Shown here piece by piece: positions 22,174 to 30,138 of a stretch of DNA of 33,821 nucleotides. The translations under genes and the position numbers were made by a program. The notes beneath the pieces are model-generated. The model saw only the letters and a list, made by a program, of their open reading frames with translations. It was not told where the DNA came from and searched no databases. Origin of the DNA: Nonomuraea basaltis (GTDB taxonomy: Bacteria; Actinomycetota; Actinomycetes; Streptosporangiales; Streptosporangiaceae); assembly GCF_005893125.1 (NCBI RefSeq), contig NZ_VCJS01000135.1:1-33821 (forward strand). Direction: 5' to 3'. How positions within the stretch are numbered: the first letter of the stretch is position 1; each line of letters begins with the position of its first letter.

Positions 22174-25100
22174 TCAGTGACACAGGGGCTGGTTCGGCCA
22201 GGACGGGACGTGTCTGCGCCATTCTTCGTCGGTGAGGTCGGCTTTGGTCGCGGTGCAGACGTATGCTGCGGCGTGCTCCACATTTGTGATCCAGCGCAGG
22301 ACGTTGCCGGTCACGCCGCCGGTCAGCAGTCCGCCGGGGACGTAGGCCACGCCGGCTAGGCCGGTGCTCGCGGTGAAGGTCACTGTGGCTGAGCGGCTTC
22401 GGATGTCCCACAGGTGGACTGTCTTGTCCAGGCCCGTACTGGCCAGTTCCTGTCCGTCTGGACTGAAGGCCACTTTGAGGACCTCGGCGGTGTGTCCGGT
22501 CAGGACGGCGATTTGCGTGCGGCTCTTGGCGTCCCAGAGGCGGACGGTTTTGTCGTCGCCGACGCTTGCGAGTGTGGCACCGTCCGGGCTGAACGCGACG
22601 TCGCGCACTACACTGGCGTGGCCGGTCAGCGGCTCGCCGAGCGGGCTTCGGGTCGCCACGTCCCACAGTCGCACGGTCGTGTCGTTGGCGGCGGTGGCGA
22701 GGATACGCCCGTCTGGGCTGAATGCGACACCGGTGACCGAGTCGGTGTGGCCGGTCAGTGGGGTACCGACCTGTTTGCGTGCTGCAACGTCCCACAGCCG
22801 GACTGTGGTGTCCATGCCGGCGGTGGCGATCAGGGCTCCGTCGGGGCTGATCGCGACTCCACGGACCCAGCCGGTGTGACCGGTGAGCGGAGCACCGAGC
22901 TGCTTGCGGCTCGCTGTGTCCCACAGGCGAAGCGTTCCATCCCAGCTACCGGTCACCAGGAGCTTGCCTCGCGGGCCGAATGCCATCGCGCGGACCTCGG
23001 CGGTGTGCCCGGTGAGCGGAGCGCCGAGCGGCTGGTTGTCTGAGATCCCCCACAGGCGCACGGTCCGGTCGTCGGAGGCGGTGCCCACGACGCCGACGGT
23101 GCTGTACGCGACGGCGTAGACCGCGTCGGTGTGCCCGGGCAGAAGGGTCGTCCGCAGCCGCCAGATCAGTAGGGAGCCGTCGGAGTCGCCGCCGCCGAGC
23201 GCCGAACCGTCAGGGCTGAAGGAGATGTTGAACACACTGCTTGTCGAGCCGGTGAGCGGGGTACCGAGCGGCCGCCGGGTGGCTACGTCCCACAGCCGGA
23301 CTGTCTTGTCCCAGCCGCTGCTGGCGAGGGTTCGGCCGTCCGGGCTGAATGCCACGCCGTAGGTGACGCTGGTGTGCCCGGTCAGGGGGCGGCCGATCGG
23401 TCTGCGGGTGGCCAGGTCCCACAGCCGCACCGTCTTGTCGTTGCCGGAGCTGGCGACCATAGAGCCGTCGGGGCTGATCGCGACCGCTGTGATCGGACCG
23501 TCGTGCCCGGTCAGCGGCTTTCCCACAGCGAGTCGGGTCGCGGCGTCCCAGACCCGCAGCGTGCCGTCGGCGCTGCCGCTCACCACCAGGCGCCCGTCCG
23601 GGCTGAACGCGACACCGGTGACGACTCCCGTGTGACCGGTGAGCGGCTCGCCGACCCCTCGGCGTCCAGCGACGTCCCACAACCGCAGCGTCTGATCGGT
23701 GGAAGCGGTCACGAGCATCGACCCGTCCGGGCTGAACGCCGCGCCGTTCACCATGTCGGTGTGGCCGGTGAGCGGCGGGCCCAGCGGCTCGTGGGCCGCG
23801 GCATCCCACATCCGGACGGTGCCCTTGTCCGCGACGGTGGCCATGACCTGGCCGTCCGGGCTGAACGCCACATCGCGAACCTCGCCGCTGTGGCCGGGAA
23901 TCCTGGTGGGCAGCGCCACCGCTTGGGTGCTGATCAGGCTGTTGCGGGTGGCCGGGAGGTCCGGTGCGATCCGCCACGAGGCCAGGCTGAGCTGGGCCGC
24001 ACGCAGCGGATCGACCTCGCGCAGCGCCGTCGCCTCGGCGACGAGCTGGCGCGCGACCGCCACCCGGTGCGCCTCGCGGGCGTCGTTGCGCTGAATCACG
24101 GTGATCACCGTCGCGGCGGCCAGCAGCACCACCACCACCGCAGTCGCCAGCCGGATCCGCAAGGCTCGCCGCTTGCGCGCCCGGATCTGCTTGTCCCGCA
24201 ACCGGATCGCCTCGTCAAGAAACTCGCGTTCGTCGGCGTTGAGCGCCGCGGCGTGGTCCGGCAGATCAGCCCACGCCGTCACCTGATCGAGCTGAGCGGC
24301 ACGGTAGAGCAGGTCGGGATCGCGGTCTGCGGACTGCCAGACCTGTGTCGCGTCGGTGAGCCGACGGTGCAGCATCAGCCCGTCACGGTCGTCGGTGAGC
24401 CAGCGCCGCAGGCGCGGCCAGGCGCGAATGAGCGCCTCATGCGCGACCTCCACACTCTCCTCGCCGATTACCACCAGCCGGGCCGTCGCCAGCCGGTTCA
24501 GCACCCCAACCACGGTCGCCTGGTCCGCAACCGTGGCCAGCTCGGTGTGCGCGGCCCGCCGCCGAGTGTCCTCGGTGCCATCGCCAAGAGCCGTCAACCG
24601 CAGGAACACCCGACGAGCCGCGTCTCTCTCCGCGTCGTCGAAGTCGGCGTAGGTGCGCTCGGCGGTCTGTGCCAGTGCCCCGTGCGCACCACCGGAAGCG
24701 TGGTATCCGGTTTGCGTCAGCATGTTGCCGCGCCGACGGCGCCACGTTTCGAGCAGGGCGTGGGACAGCAGCGGAAGACCGCCGGGCTCGCCTGCGATGT
24801 CGGCCAGCAGCGTCGCGATGAGGTCCCGCTCGACGGTCAGCCCGGCGCGCAGCGCGGGCTGCGTGATGGCCGACCGGAGCTCGTCTTTGGTCATCGGCCC
24901 GACGAGCACTTGGGCGCCCTGACCAAGCACCTCTGCCAGGCCGGGATGCGTCGCGCAGTGGCCGTAGAAGTCGGCGCGGATCCCCAGCACAACGGTGGCC
25001 ACCCGCTCCGCGCCGAGCGCGGCGTCGAGAAGCTCGTCAATGAAGCCCGCCCGCTCGGCGGGGTCGGGGCACAAGGTGAACAACTCCTCGAACTGGTCGA

Positions 25101-25764
25101 CCACCAGCAGGACACGCTTGTCGCCGCTGGGATCGGCGAGCCGAAGCGTTCTATCGAGCCAGCCGGGTTCGCCGTAGTCGGGTTCGCGCCCGCCCCACCC
25201 GGCCACGGCGTAGGCCAGCTCCTGCAGCGGCGATTGGGTGGGGGTCAGGAGAATCCACGACCACTCGTGCCCGGAGAACGCTGGGTGCGACCGTGAAGCC
25301 GGCAGGAGCCCGGCGCGGATCAGCGAGGACTTCCCGCTGCCGGACGCGCCGAACACCGCGACGACGGGCGTCCCGGTGACCCGATGCACCACATGCTCGA
25401 CCAGCCGCTCCCGGCCGAAGTAGCGGTCCACGTCCTCCGGCCCATACGCGGCGAGCCCGAGATAGGGCGCGGCGAAGTCGCCCCCCACGCTGCCGCCCGC
25501 GAGTTCGGCCTCGGCTTCGCGCCAGCGTTTCTCCCACGCCGCACGGTCACCACCGCACGCGGCGACATAGGCCAGCGTGACCGCCAGGCTCGGCAGGCGC
25601 TCGCCGCCCGCGGCCTCGGCCAGCGCCGTCACCGAGTAGTGCGCGGCCTTGGCCATCGTCCGGTAACTGGGCCGCCCGGCAGAGTCGCGCAAACCGCGGA
25701 GTTCGTGCGCGAGTCGCTGCACCGGTCCAGCGGTCGGGTCCAGAGCCCGCTCAGGCCTGCCCAT
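22174..25764 (-). CDS. HTH - nSTAND NTPase - TM - WD40 repeat protein
   Basis: 1196 residues. N-terminal helix-turn-helix-like domain (14-88: PSYRTMAKAAHYSVTALAEA, then ERLPSLAVTLAYVAACGGD). Novel-STAND ATPase begins with APYLGLAAYGPED and FGRERLVE; Walker A GASGSGKS is at 139-146 and Walker B LLVVDQFEE at 219-227; the winged-helix part reaches about 460. A single membrane span (537-557, LATAVVVVLLAAATVITVI) is followed by 13 recognisable WD40 repeats (622 onward), probably two seven-bladed propellers, with a Cys-containing tail (YVCTATKADLTDEEWRRHVP). Such proteins sense a ligand with the propellers and oligomerise with ATP; several nSTAND families act in signalling or phage defence, which is not shown here. 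The ATG at 25764 starts the HTH. A paralogue begins at 33352. Confidence 0.9.
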   Translation of the reverse strand: MGRPERALDPTAGPVQRLAHELRGLRDSAGRPSYRTMAKAAHYSVTALAEAAGGERLPSLAVTLAYVAACGGDRAAWEKRWREAEAELAGGSVGGDFAAPYLGLAAYGPEDVDRYFGRERLVEHVVHRVTGTPVVAVFGASGSGKSSLIRAGLLPASRSHPAFSGHEWSWILLTPTQSPLQELAYAVAGWGGREPDYGEPGWLDRTLRLADPSGDKRVLLVVDQFEELFTLCPDPAERAGFIDELLDAALGAERVATVVLGIRADFYGHCATHPGLAEVLGQGAQVLVGPMTKDELRSAITQPALRAGLTVERDLIATLLADIAGEPGGLPLLSHALLETWRRRRGNMLTQTGYHASGGAHGALAQTAERTYADFDDAERDAARRVFLRLTALGDGTEDTRRRAAHTELATVADQATVVGVLNRLATARLVVIGEESVEVAHEALIRAWPRLRRWLTDDRDGLMLHRRLTDATQVWQSADRDPDLLYRAAQLDQVTAWADLPDHAAALNADEREFLDEAIRLRDKQIRARKRRALRIRLATAVVVVLLAAATVITVIQRNDAREAHRVAVARQLVAEATALREVDPLRAAQLSLASWRIAPDLPATRNSLISTQAVALPTRIPGHSGEVRDVAFSPDGQVMATVADKGTVRMWDAAAHEPLGPPLTGHTDMVNGAAFSPDGSMLVTASTDQTLRLWDVAGRRGVGEPLTGHTGVVTGVAFSPDGRLVVSGSADGTLRVWDAATRLAVGKPLTGHDGPITAVAISPDGSMVASSGNDKTVRLWDLATRRPIGRPLTGHTSVTYGVAFSPDGRTLASSGWDKTVRLWDVATRRPLGTPLTGSTSSVFNISFSPDGSALGGGDSDGSLLIWRLRTTLLPGHTDAVYAVAYSTVGVVGTASDDRTVRLWGISDNQPLGAPLTGHTAEVRAMAFGPRGKLLVTGSWDGTLRLWDTASRKQLGAPLTGHTGWVRGVAISPDGALIATAGMDTTVRLWDVAARKQVGTPLTGHTDSVTGVAFSPDGRILATAANDTTVRLWDVATRSPLGEPLTGHASVVRDVAFSPDGATLASVGDDKTVRLWDAKSRTQIAVLTGHTAEVLKVAFSPDGQELASTGLDKTVHLWDIRSRSATVTFTASTGLAGVAYVPGGLLTGGVTGNVLRWITNVEHAAAYVCTATKADLTDEEWRRHVPSWPNQPLCH
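22284..23901 (-). repeat. WD40 repeat block within the nSTAND gene
   Basis: Thirteen units of mostly 43 codons (about 129 bp). Consensus features are GVAFSPDG, TVRLWDVA and PLTGH. Units 6 and 13 are the most degenerate. The near-uniform unit and similar DNA indicate duplication by recombination, and the block is a place where assembly could collapse. Confidence 0.8.
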
Positions 25765-26021
25765 CTCCGCCCTGCCTCGCTGTAGTTGTTTGTTCAGTGC
25801 TCGACCTGGGGCTGAACAAGTCGGGGCAAACCTAACATGCGGTAGACCACTGACACAGGCGCAGGAAGGCAGCACGTGAACCAACGAAGAGCAGGGCGAC
25901 GGTGAACCGAAGCGGTGCCATTCACGCGCCTGGCGACGAGCGCAACAGTCGTCGGGGTCGTGATGCCTTGTCTCGTAAAACCCTAGACCAGGATCAGGCA
26001 CCGGCATACGGAAGGGGAACC

Positions 26022-26309
26022 ATGGCCTTATTGCGGCGATGGGCGATGTTAGCCGTCGCTATCATCTCAGCTCCCGTCTTCACCAGCGCGTCTCCCGCGC
26101 TGGCGGAGGACTCCAGCAAGGCGAACGACCCGGTCACGGCTCTGGGGGATGCTCCATTCCTCCCTGTGGCGAGCTGGGGAACAACTCCAGTGCTCTTATC
26201 GAGTATCGCTGGAAGGACGACGTCCTCCAGCGGTATGTCCGGAGTTTGTCGTCCGGCCCGTAACCCCTCTGTTCTGGACAACATCCGGCCGCTAGACAAG
26301 ACGCTGTGA
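26022..26309 (+). CDS. Small secreted protein, possibly frameshifted
   Basis: 95 residues from ATG 26022 (GGGGA upstream). Clear signal peptide: MALLRRW, core AMLAVAIISAPVFTSA, cleavage at ALA|ED near 28. The mature part has no recognised domain. GC at third positions is high for about the first 43 codons and drops afterwards. From about 26150 a different frame reads a more natural sequence (CGELGNNSSALIEYRWKDDV, then LQRYVRSLSSG) up to a TAA at 26261-26263. The gene may thus be a frameshifted version of a secreted protein of about 80 residues, or carry a base error. Its neighbour at 26579 is also secreted. Confidence 0.6.
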   Translation: MALLRRWAMLAVAIISAPVFTSASPALAEDSSKANDPVTALGDAPFLPVASWGTTPVLLSSIAGRTTSSSGMSGVCRPARNPSVLDNIRPLDKTL

Positions 26310-26578
26310 CCACGCGAACGAGGACGACCTTTCGGCTCGGAGTGGGGCTGCTTCATGCATCGGATTGATATACCGCGGGACATAAAGGGCCAGGTCCTAC
26401 GGCTGTCAACATGGGACGGCCCCACGGGCCCACGATACCAATAGAGGTCGAAATCGGCGGTACGGCATTACGTGCCGGAGATGAGTGTTTCGGCCACCGG
26501 CGAATGATCTGGACGCTTCTCCGACCGCAACAGATAAGCGACGAATTAGGACGAGCGAACAACGAAGGGATTCACTCC

Positions 26579-27961
26579 ATGCGTAGATTGCCTTCTGCTG
26601 CCATAGCCGCGGCAGCCGCGGCGCTGTTAACCGTTATATCGAGTGCACCCGCTTACTCGGCATCGGCACAAGCAGCCTCAAGCTCTTCGGCCGCCGCCTT
26701 TGACGGCGAAGTCTGGATCAAGAACAACACATCATATTACTACTATATCAAGGCGGCGAAGAACTGGTACGCCCCCGGTGAAGAGGATGACCCACGGCAA
26801 GTTGAAGACAAGTGCGATGATCAGCTACTTGATTATAGAGACTGCAACGGCACCACAAACAGCCCGAACCAGTATGCGTATCTGGGCCCGGGAAACCAAA
26901 CTCCGGATGACGAATGGGATGCCTACCTCGTGCCGAAGGGGTGCGAGGTCAGCGGTGTCGTCTCCACCTTCGACAAGCTTACGAATAAAGGAATCGCGGC
27001 CAGCTTCGCCTGGAATCGGCGCAGCAGCTCCGAGGGTCTCTGGGTCCGCAACAGCTCCCCGGGCCCTGGGAAGGTGAGAACCGTCTCCATCGATCGCGTC
27101 GCGTGTAACGTCTCAGACGATGATGGCGTTTCAAACCCGCCACAGCCTCAGCCCTCTCCAACTCCAACCTCGACAACAGCACCCTCTCCGCCCACGCCGA
27201 CGTCAATCGCGGTCAAGCGGAACGACTATAACCGCAATGGCGTAAGCGACATCGTGGCTGTGCGCGACGATTGCCTGCACCGATGGTCCGGAAACGGCAG
27301 CGGCGGCTTCTCCTACATCAACACCTACGGGTGCGGGTGGGGCGCGTATTCGGCATCACTCACTGCTGTCGGTGACATCACGAACGACGGTGTCGGAGAC
27401 CTCGTAGCTGTCCTCAACGATTGCCTGCACCGATGGTACGGAAACGGCAACAGCGGCTACAACTACGGCGGTACGTACGGGTGCGGGTGGACCCCATACG
27501 CCGGCACATTGACGGGTGTGGGCGATATCAACAGGGACGGCGTCGGGGACCTCGTGGCCGTGCGCGACGACTGGGTTCACCGCTGGTACGGCAACGGCAG
27601 TGGTGGATTCACTCACGCTGGCACCTACGGCAGCGGCTGGACTCCCTATGCAGGTTCCCTCACCGGCGCGGCTGACATCAACAGGGACGGAATCGGCGAC
27701 CTTGTCGCGATCCGCGACGATTGCCTGCACCGTTGGTACGGCAACGGCAACGGCGGCTTCAACTACAAGGGAACGTACGGGTGCGGGTGGACCCCATACG
27801 CCAGCACATTGACGGGTATGGGCGACATTAACAAGGACGGCGTCGGCGACCTTCTGGCAGTCCGCGACGATTATCTCCACCGCTGGTACGGCAACGGCAA
27901 CGGCGGCTACAACTACGGCGGTACGTACGGAAGCGGGTGGAATGTGTACCCCATTCGCTGA
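26579..27961 (+). CDS. Secreted FG-GAP/VCBS-like repeat protein with novel N-terminal domain
   Basis: 460 residues. Signal peptide MRRLPSAAIAAAAAALLTVI...AYSASA; an unrecognised N-terminal domain (about 40-180, EVWIKNNTSYYYYIKAAKNW, with cysteines in DKCDD, DYRDCNG, KGCEV and VACN); a Pro/Thr/Ser linker (about 185-213); then five tandem 50-residue repeats, each opening with a calcium-type loop such as DINRDGVGD and containing HRWYGNGNGGFNY. This is FG-GAP-like and would form a propeller, though five repeats are fewer than usual. AAGGGA precedes the ATG. The N-terminal coding part is unusually AT-rich (line 26701-26760 is 43% GC), consistent with transfer. Likely cell-surface binding; ligand unknown. 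Confidence 0.82.
   Translation: MRRLPSAAIAAAAAALLTVISSAPAYSASAQAASSSSAAAFDGEVWIKNNTSYYYYIKAAKNWYAPGEEDDPRQVEDKCDDQLLDYRDCNGTTNSPNQYAYLGPGNQTPDDEWDAYLVPKGCEVSGVVSTFDKLTNKGIAASFAWNRRSSSEGLWVRNSSPGPGKVRTVSIDRVACNVSDDDGVSNPPQPQPSPTPTSTTAPSPPTPTSIAVKRNDYNRNGVSDIVAVRDDCLHRWSGNGSGGFSYINTYGCGWGAYSASLTAVGDITNDGVGDLVAVLNDCLHRWYGNGNSGYNYGGTYGCGWTPYAGTLTGVGDINRDGVGDLVAVRDDWVHRWYGNGSGGFTHAGTYGSGWTPYAGSLTGAADINRDGIGDLVAIRDDCLHRWYGNGNGGFNYKGTYGCGWTPYASTLTGMGDINKDGVGDLLAVRDDYLHRWYGNGNGGYNYGGTYGSGWNVYPIR
27224..27958 (+). repeat. Five tandem 150-bp repeats (FG-GAP units)
   Basis: Units start at 27224, 27374, 27524, 27674 and 27824 with an exact 150-bp period; anchor sequence TTGCCTGCACCG is at 27271, 27421 and 27721. 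Units 2 and 4 share a nearly identical stretch around 27479 and 27779. The exact period without indels suggests recent expansion or conversion. Confidence 0.9.
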
Positions 27962-28001
27962 CCACCACAGCGTGGACACTCGAGCGTTACAAGATCGGCC
28001 C

Positions 28002-28261
28002 AATGCGCGGGAGTTCCAGGTGTCACGGATGTCGGCCAGTACAGTCGGCGGTTGGCACTGGAGAGCGGCGAGTGTCAGTCGCTGGCCCGCATGGCGCATG
28101 TGTCGACCGAGAGGCCAACGGCCTGCGGATAGTCCGATCTGTACTGGACGCTGACGCGAATCGCCAAGATCATCGAGCACCTGCCCCGGGCGAGCTCTAC
28201 CGTGGCCGGTGCTCGTTGCTTCCTACACCGGCTCGGCTGGACCTGCTCCTATCTGGGGTAG
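28002..28261 (+). pseudogene. IS630-family transposase remnant (N-terminal HTH and winged HTH)
   Basis: One frame reads NAREFQVSRMSASTVGGWHW, matching the first helix-turn-helix of IS630-type transposases. About 100 nt on, another frame reads SDLYWTLTRIAKIIEHL, then AGARCFLHRLGWTC, the winged second HTH ('DQRWTLARI...LLHR.GW'). A TAG at 28130-28132 stands where the family has Trp, and a frameshift lies between the two parts. The DDE catalytic domain is absent. This is a decayed fragment, recognised by motif memory only. Confidence 0.7.
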
Positions 28262-28622
28262 TCAAGCGAACTAATTAGCTGGTCAGCCGCTTGAAGGTGC
28301 GTAAGGTGCGTAAGGCACGTAGGCCGCCCGCGGATGCCGTGCCTGTGGCTCATCGAGATGCGCGTGAGAGCGTGGGTGACCCCACCCGCAACAGCTCCAG
28401 CCTTCCGGCAGGGATTGCGGCCCTGCCACCACCGCCCAGGAGAACCCCGTGAAGACGCTCACCATCCACCCCGCCGGACTACCTGGTGCGGTCCTCTCGC
28501 TCTGACCCGACTTGGATCACGTTCAAGATCAATTCCGAGTGTTAGGTCGCTGGCCTTGGGATTTGCCGTCGAGAATGGCGAAAAGTGCGCACTAAACCGG
28601 CCGCATCTCTACCCTGTAGGCC
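28262..28622. other. Gene-free stretch with 9-bp tandem repeat
   Basis: No gene is supported. A palindrome CTAATTAG lies at 28271-28278. Three tandem 9-mers occur at 28294-28320: AAGGTGCGT twice, then AAGGCACGT. The right part, from about 28560, is probably the left end of the IS1634-type element, but I could not identify its terminal inverted repeat. Confidence 0.45.
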
Positions 28623-29758
28623 GTGTCCCCGTACGTGCGGACGGTGAAAACGGCCTCAGGTGCCCGCGCGGTGCAGATCGTGTACCTCGCGCCGCGGGTC
28701 CCGGGAGATCGAGCACATCGGATCCGCCCACGACGACGCCGAACTGGAGACGCTCAAGGCCATCGCCCGTCAGCGGCTGGCCGCCGGGCAGGAAGAGCTG
28801 GACCTCGGGCTGGACGCTGGCCCGGCCACGGGCGGGCCGCTGGAAATCGCCAGTTCCCGGATGGGACATCTGTGGGAGGCCCTGTCTCGCGCCTATGCCG
28901 CGCTCGGGTTCGACGCCGCGACCACAGGCGATGAGGTGTTCCGGCAGCTGGTGCTCGCCCGGGTGATCGAACCGGTCAGCAAGCACGACAGCCTGCGCGT
29001 GCTGGACGAAGCGGGCATCACCTCGGTGTCGTATGCGACGGTGAAACGCCGGTTGCCGCTTTATGCGGAAGAACGGTGGCGCACGGCCCTGGCCGGGGCG
29101 TGCGCGGCGCACGCCCCGGCTGGGACCGGCCTCGCTGGTGCTCTACGACGTCTCCACCCTGTATTTCGAGACTGACGCCGGGGACGGGTTCCGTGAGCCG
29201 GGCTTCTCCAAGGAGCGGCGGCTGGATCCGCAGATCACGATCGGGCTGTTGACCGACGCCTCTGGGTTCCCGCTGATGGTGCAGGCCTTCGAGGGCAACA
29301 AGGCCGAGACGCACACCATGCTCCCGGTGATCCAGGCGTTCATGACCGCCCACCGGCTCGCCGACGTCACCGTCGTCGCCGACGCGGGGATGATCTCCGA
29401 GGCGAACAAGCAGGCCCTCGAGCAGGCGGGCCTGTCGTTCATCCTCGGCATGAAGATCCCCGAGGTCCCCTACGTGGTCAAGCAGTGGCGGCGCGAACAC
29501 CCCGACACCCAGATTCCCGACGGGCACATCTTCATCCAGCCCTGGCCCGCCGCAGCTACGCAGTCCCGCCGGGACCAGATGATCTACTACCAGTACCGGG
29601 CCGACCGGGCCCGGCGCACCCTGCGCGGGATCGACGAGCAGGTCGCCAAGGCCGAACGCGCCGTCGACGGCCAGGCGCCGGTCAAACGCAACAGGTTCAT
29701 CCGGCTGGACGGCGCGCTCAAGAGCGTCAACCGGCCCGCCGCGGCGGCCGCCGCGTAG
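28623..29758 (+). pseudogene. IS1634-type transposase, twice frameshifted and 3'-truncated
   Basis: Starts at GTG 28623 (SPYVRTVKTASGARAVQIVY). The frame shifts near 28690 to REIEHIGSAHDDAELETLKA, then GHLWEALSRAYAALGFD and VISYATVKRR-type sequence, and again near 29120 to SLVLYDVSTLYFETDAGDGF, then FSKERRLDPQITIGLL and VTVVADAGMISEANK. These are the DDE-region motifs of IS1634-family transposases, with catalytic Asp in LYDVSTLYF and VADAGM. Each break fits a +1 insertion. After KSNVNR-type sequence at about 29735 (KSVNRP) homology stops abruptly, so the C-terminal third with the catalytic Glu is gone. Inactive. Confidence 0.87.
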
Positions 29759-29761
29759 TGG

Positions 29762-30138
29762 GGCGTCACCCTCGTGCTCCTCGGACTGGCCGCACTGACG
29801 GAGCTCGTCCTCGGCGGTGCGGTCAACTTCGTGCCGAGCACCTTCGCAATGCCATCACCCAGGCACACACCCCCGACGCCATGCGCGGCCGGATCCAGGG
29901 ATCGCTCACTGTCGTCCTCCTCGGAGGGCCGCACATCGCGAACCTGCTGCACGGGGCCAGCGCATCGATCCTCGACCATCGCGTGGTGATCTGCGCCGGC
30001 GGGCTGCTCACCACCGTGACCGTGGCGGCGATCACCGGGGCACTGCCAGAGCTGCGAAACTACACCCCCGGCACCACCACCTCTGACCCCACCGAGAACC
30101 TAGGATCCTATTTCCATTCGGTGGTGCACCAGGCATAG
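29762..30138 (+). pseudogene. C-terminal fragment of an MFS transporter
   Basis: GVTLVLLGLAALTELVLGGA begins directly at the IS1634 break. After a frameshift near 29845 the reading continues NAITQAHTPDAMRGRIQGSL, then TVVLLGGPHIANLLHGASAS and a last hydrophobic span (VVICAGGLLTTVTVAAITGA). 'TPD.MRGR' is the cytoplasmic loop motif of MFS_3/enterobactin-exporter-like transporters. Only about the last three or four membrane segments remain. The frame runs into the 3' end of the surface-protein gene on the other strand, so its native end is probably lost. It was probably cut by the insertion element. Confidence 0.72.

Noticed and set aside
23374..25296. 640-codon open frame antisense to the nSTAND-WD40 gene
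   Set aside because: Mirror of the repetitive WD40 coding sequence, with Arg/Gly/Pro-rich low-complexity translation.
28294..28320. Three 9-bp tandem units as a start of a CRISPR or iteron array
   Set aside because: Only three short contiguous units with no spacers and no replication or cas gene nearby; treated as a minor tandem repeat.
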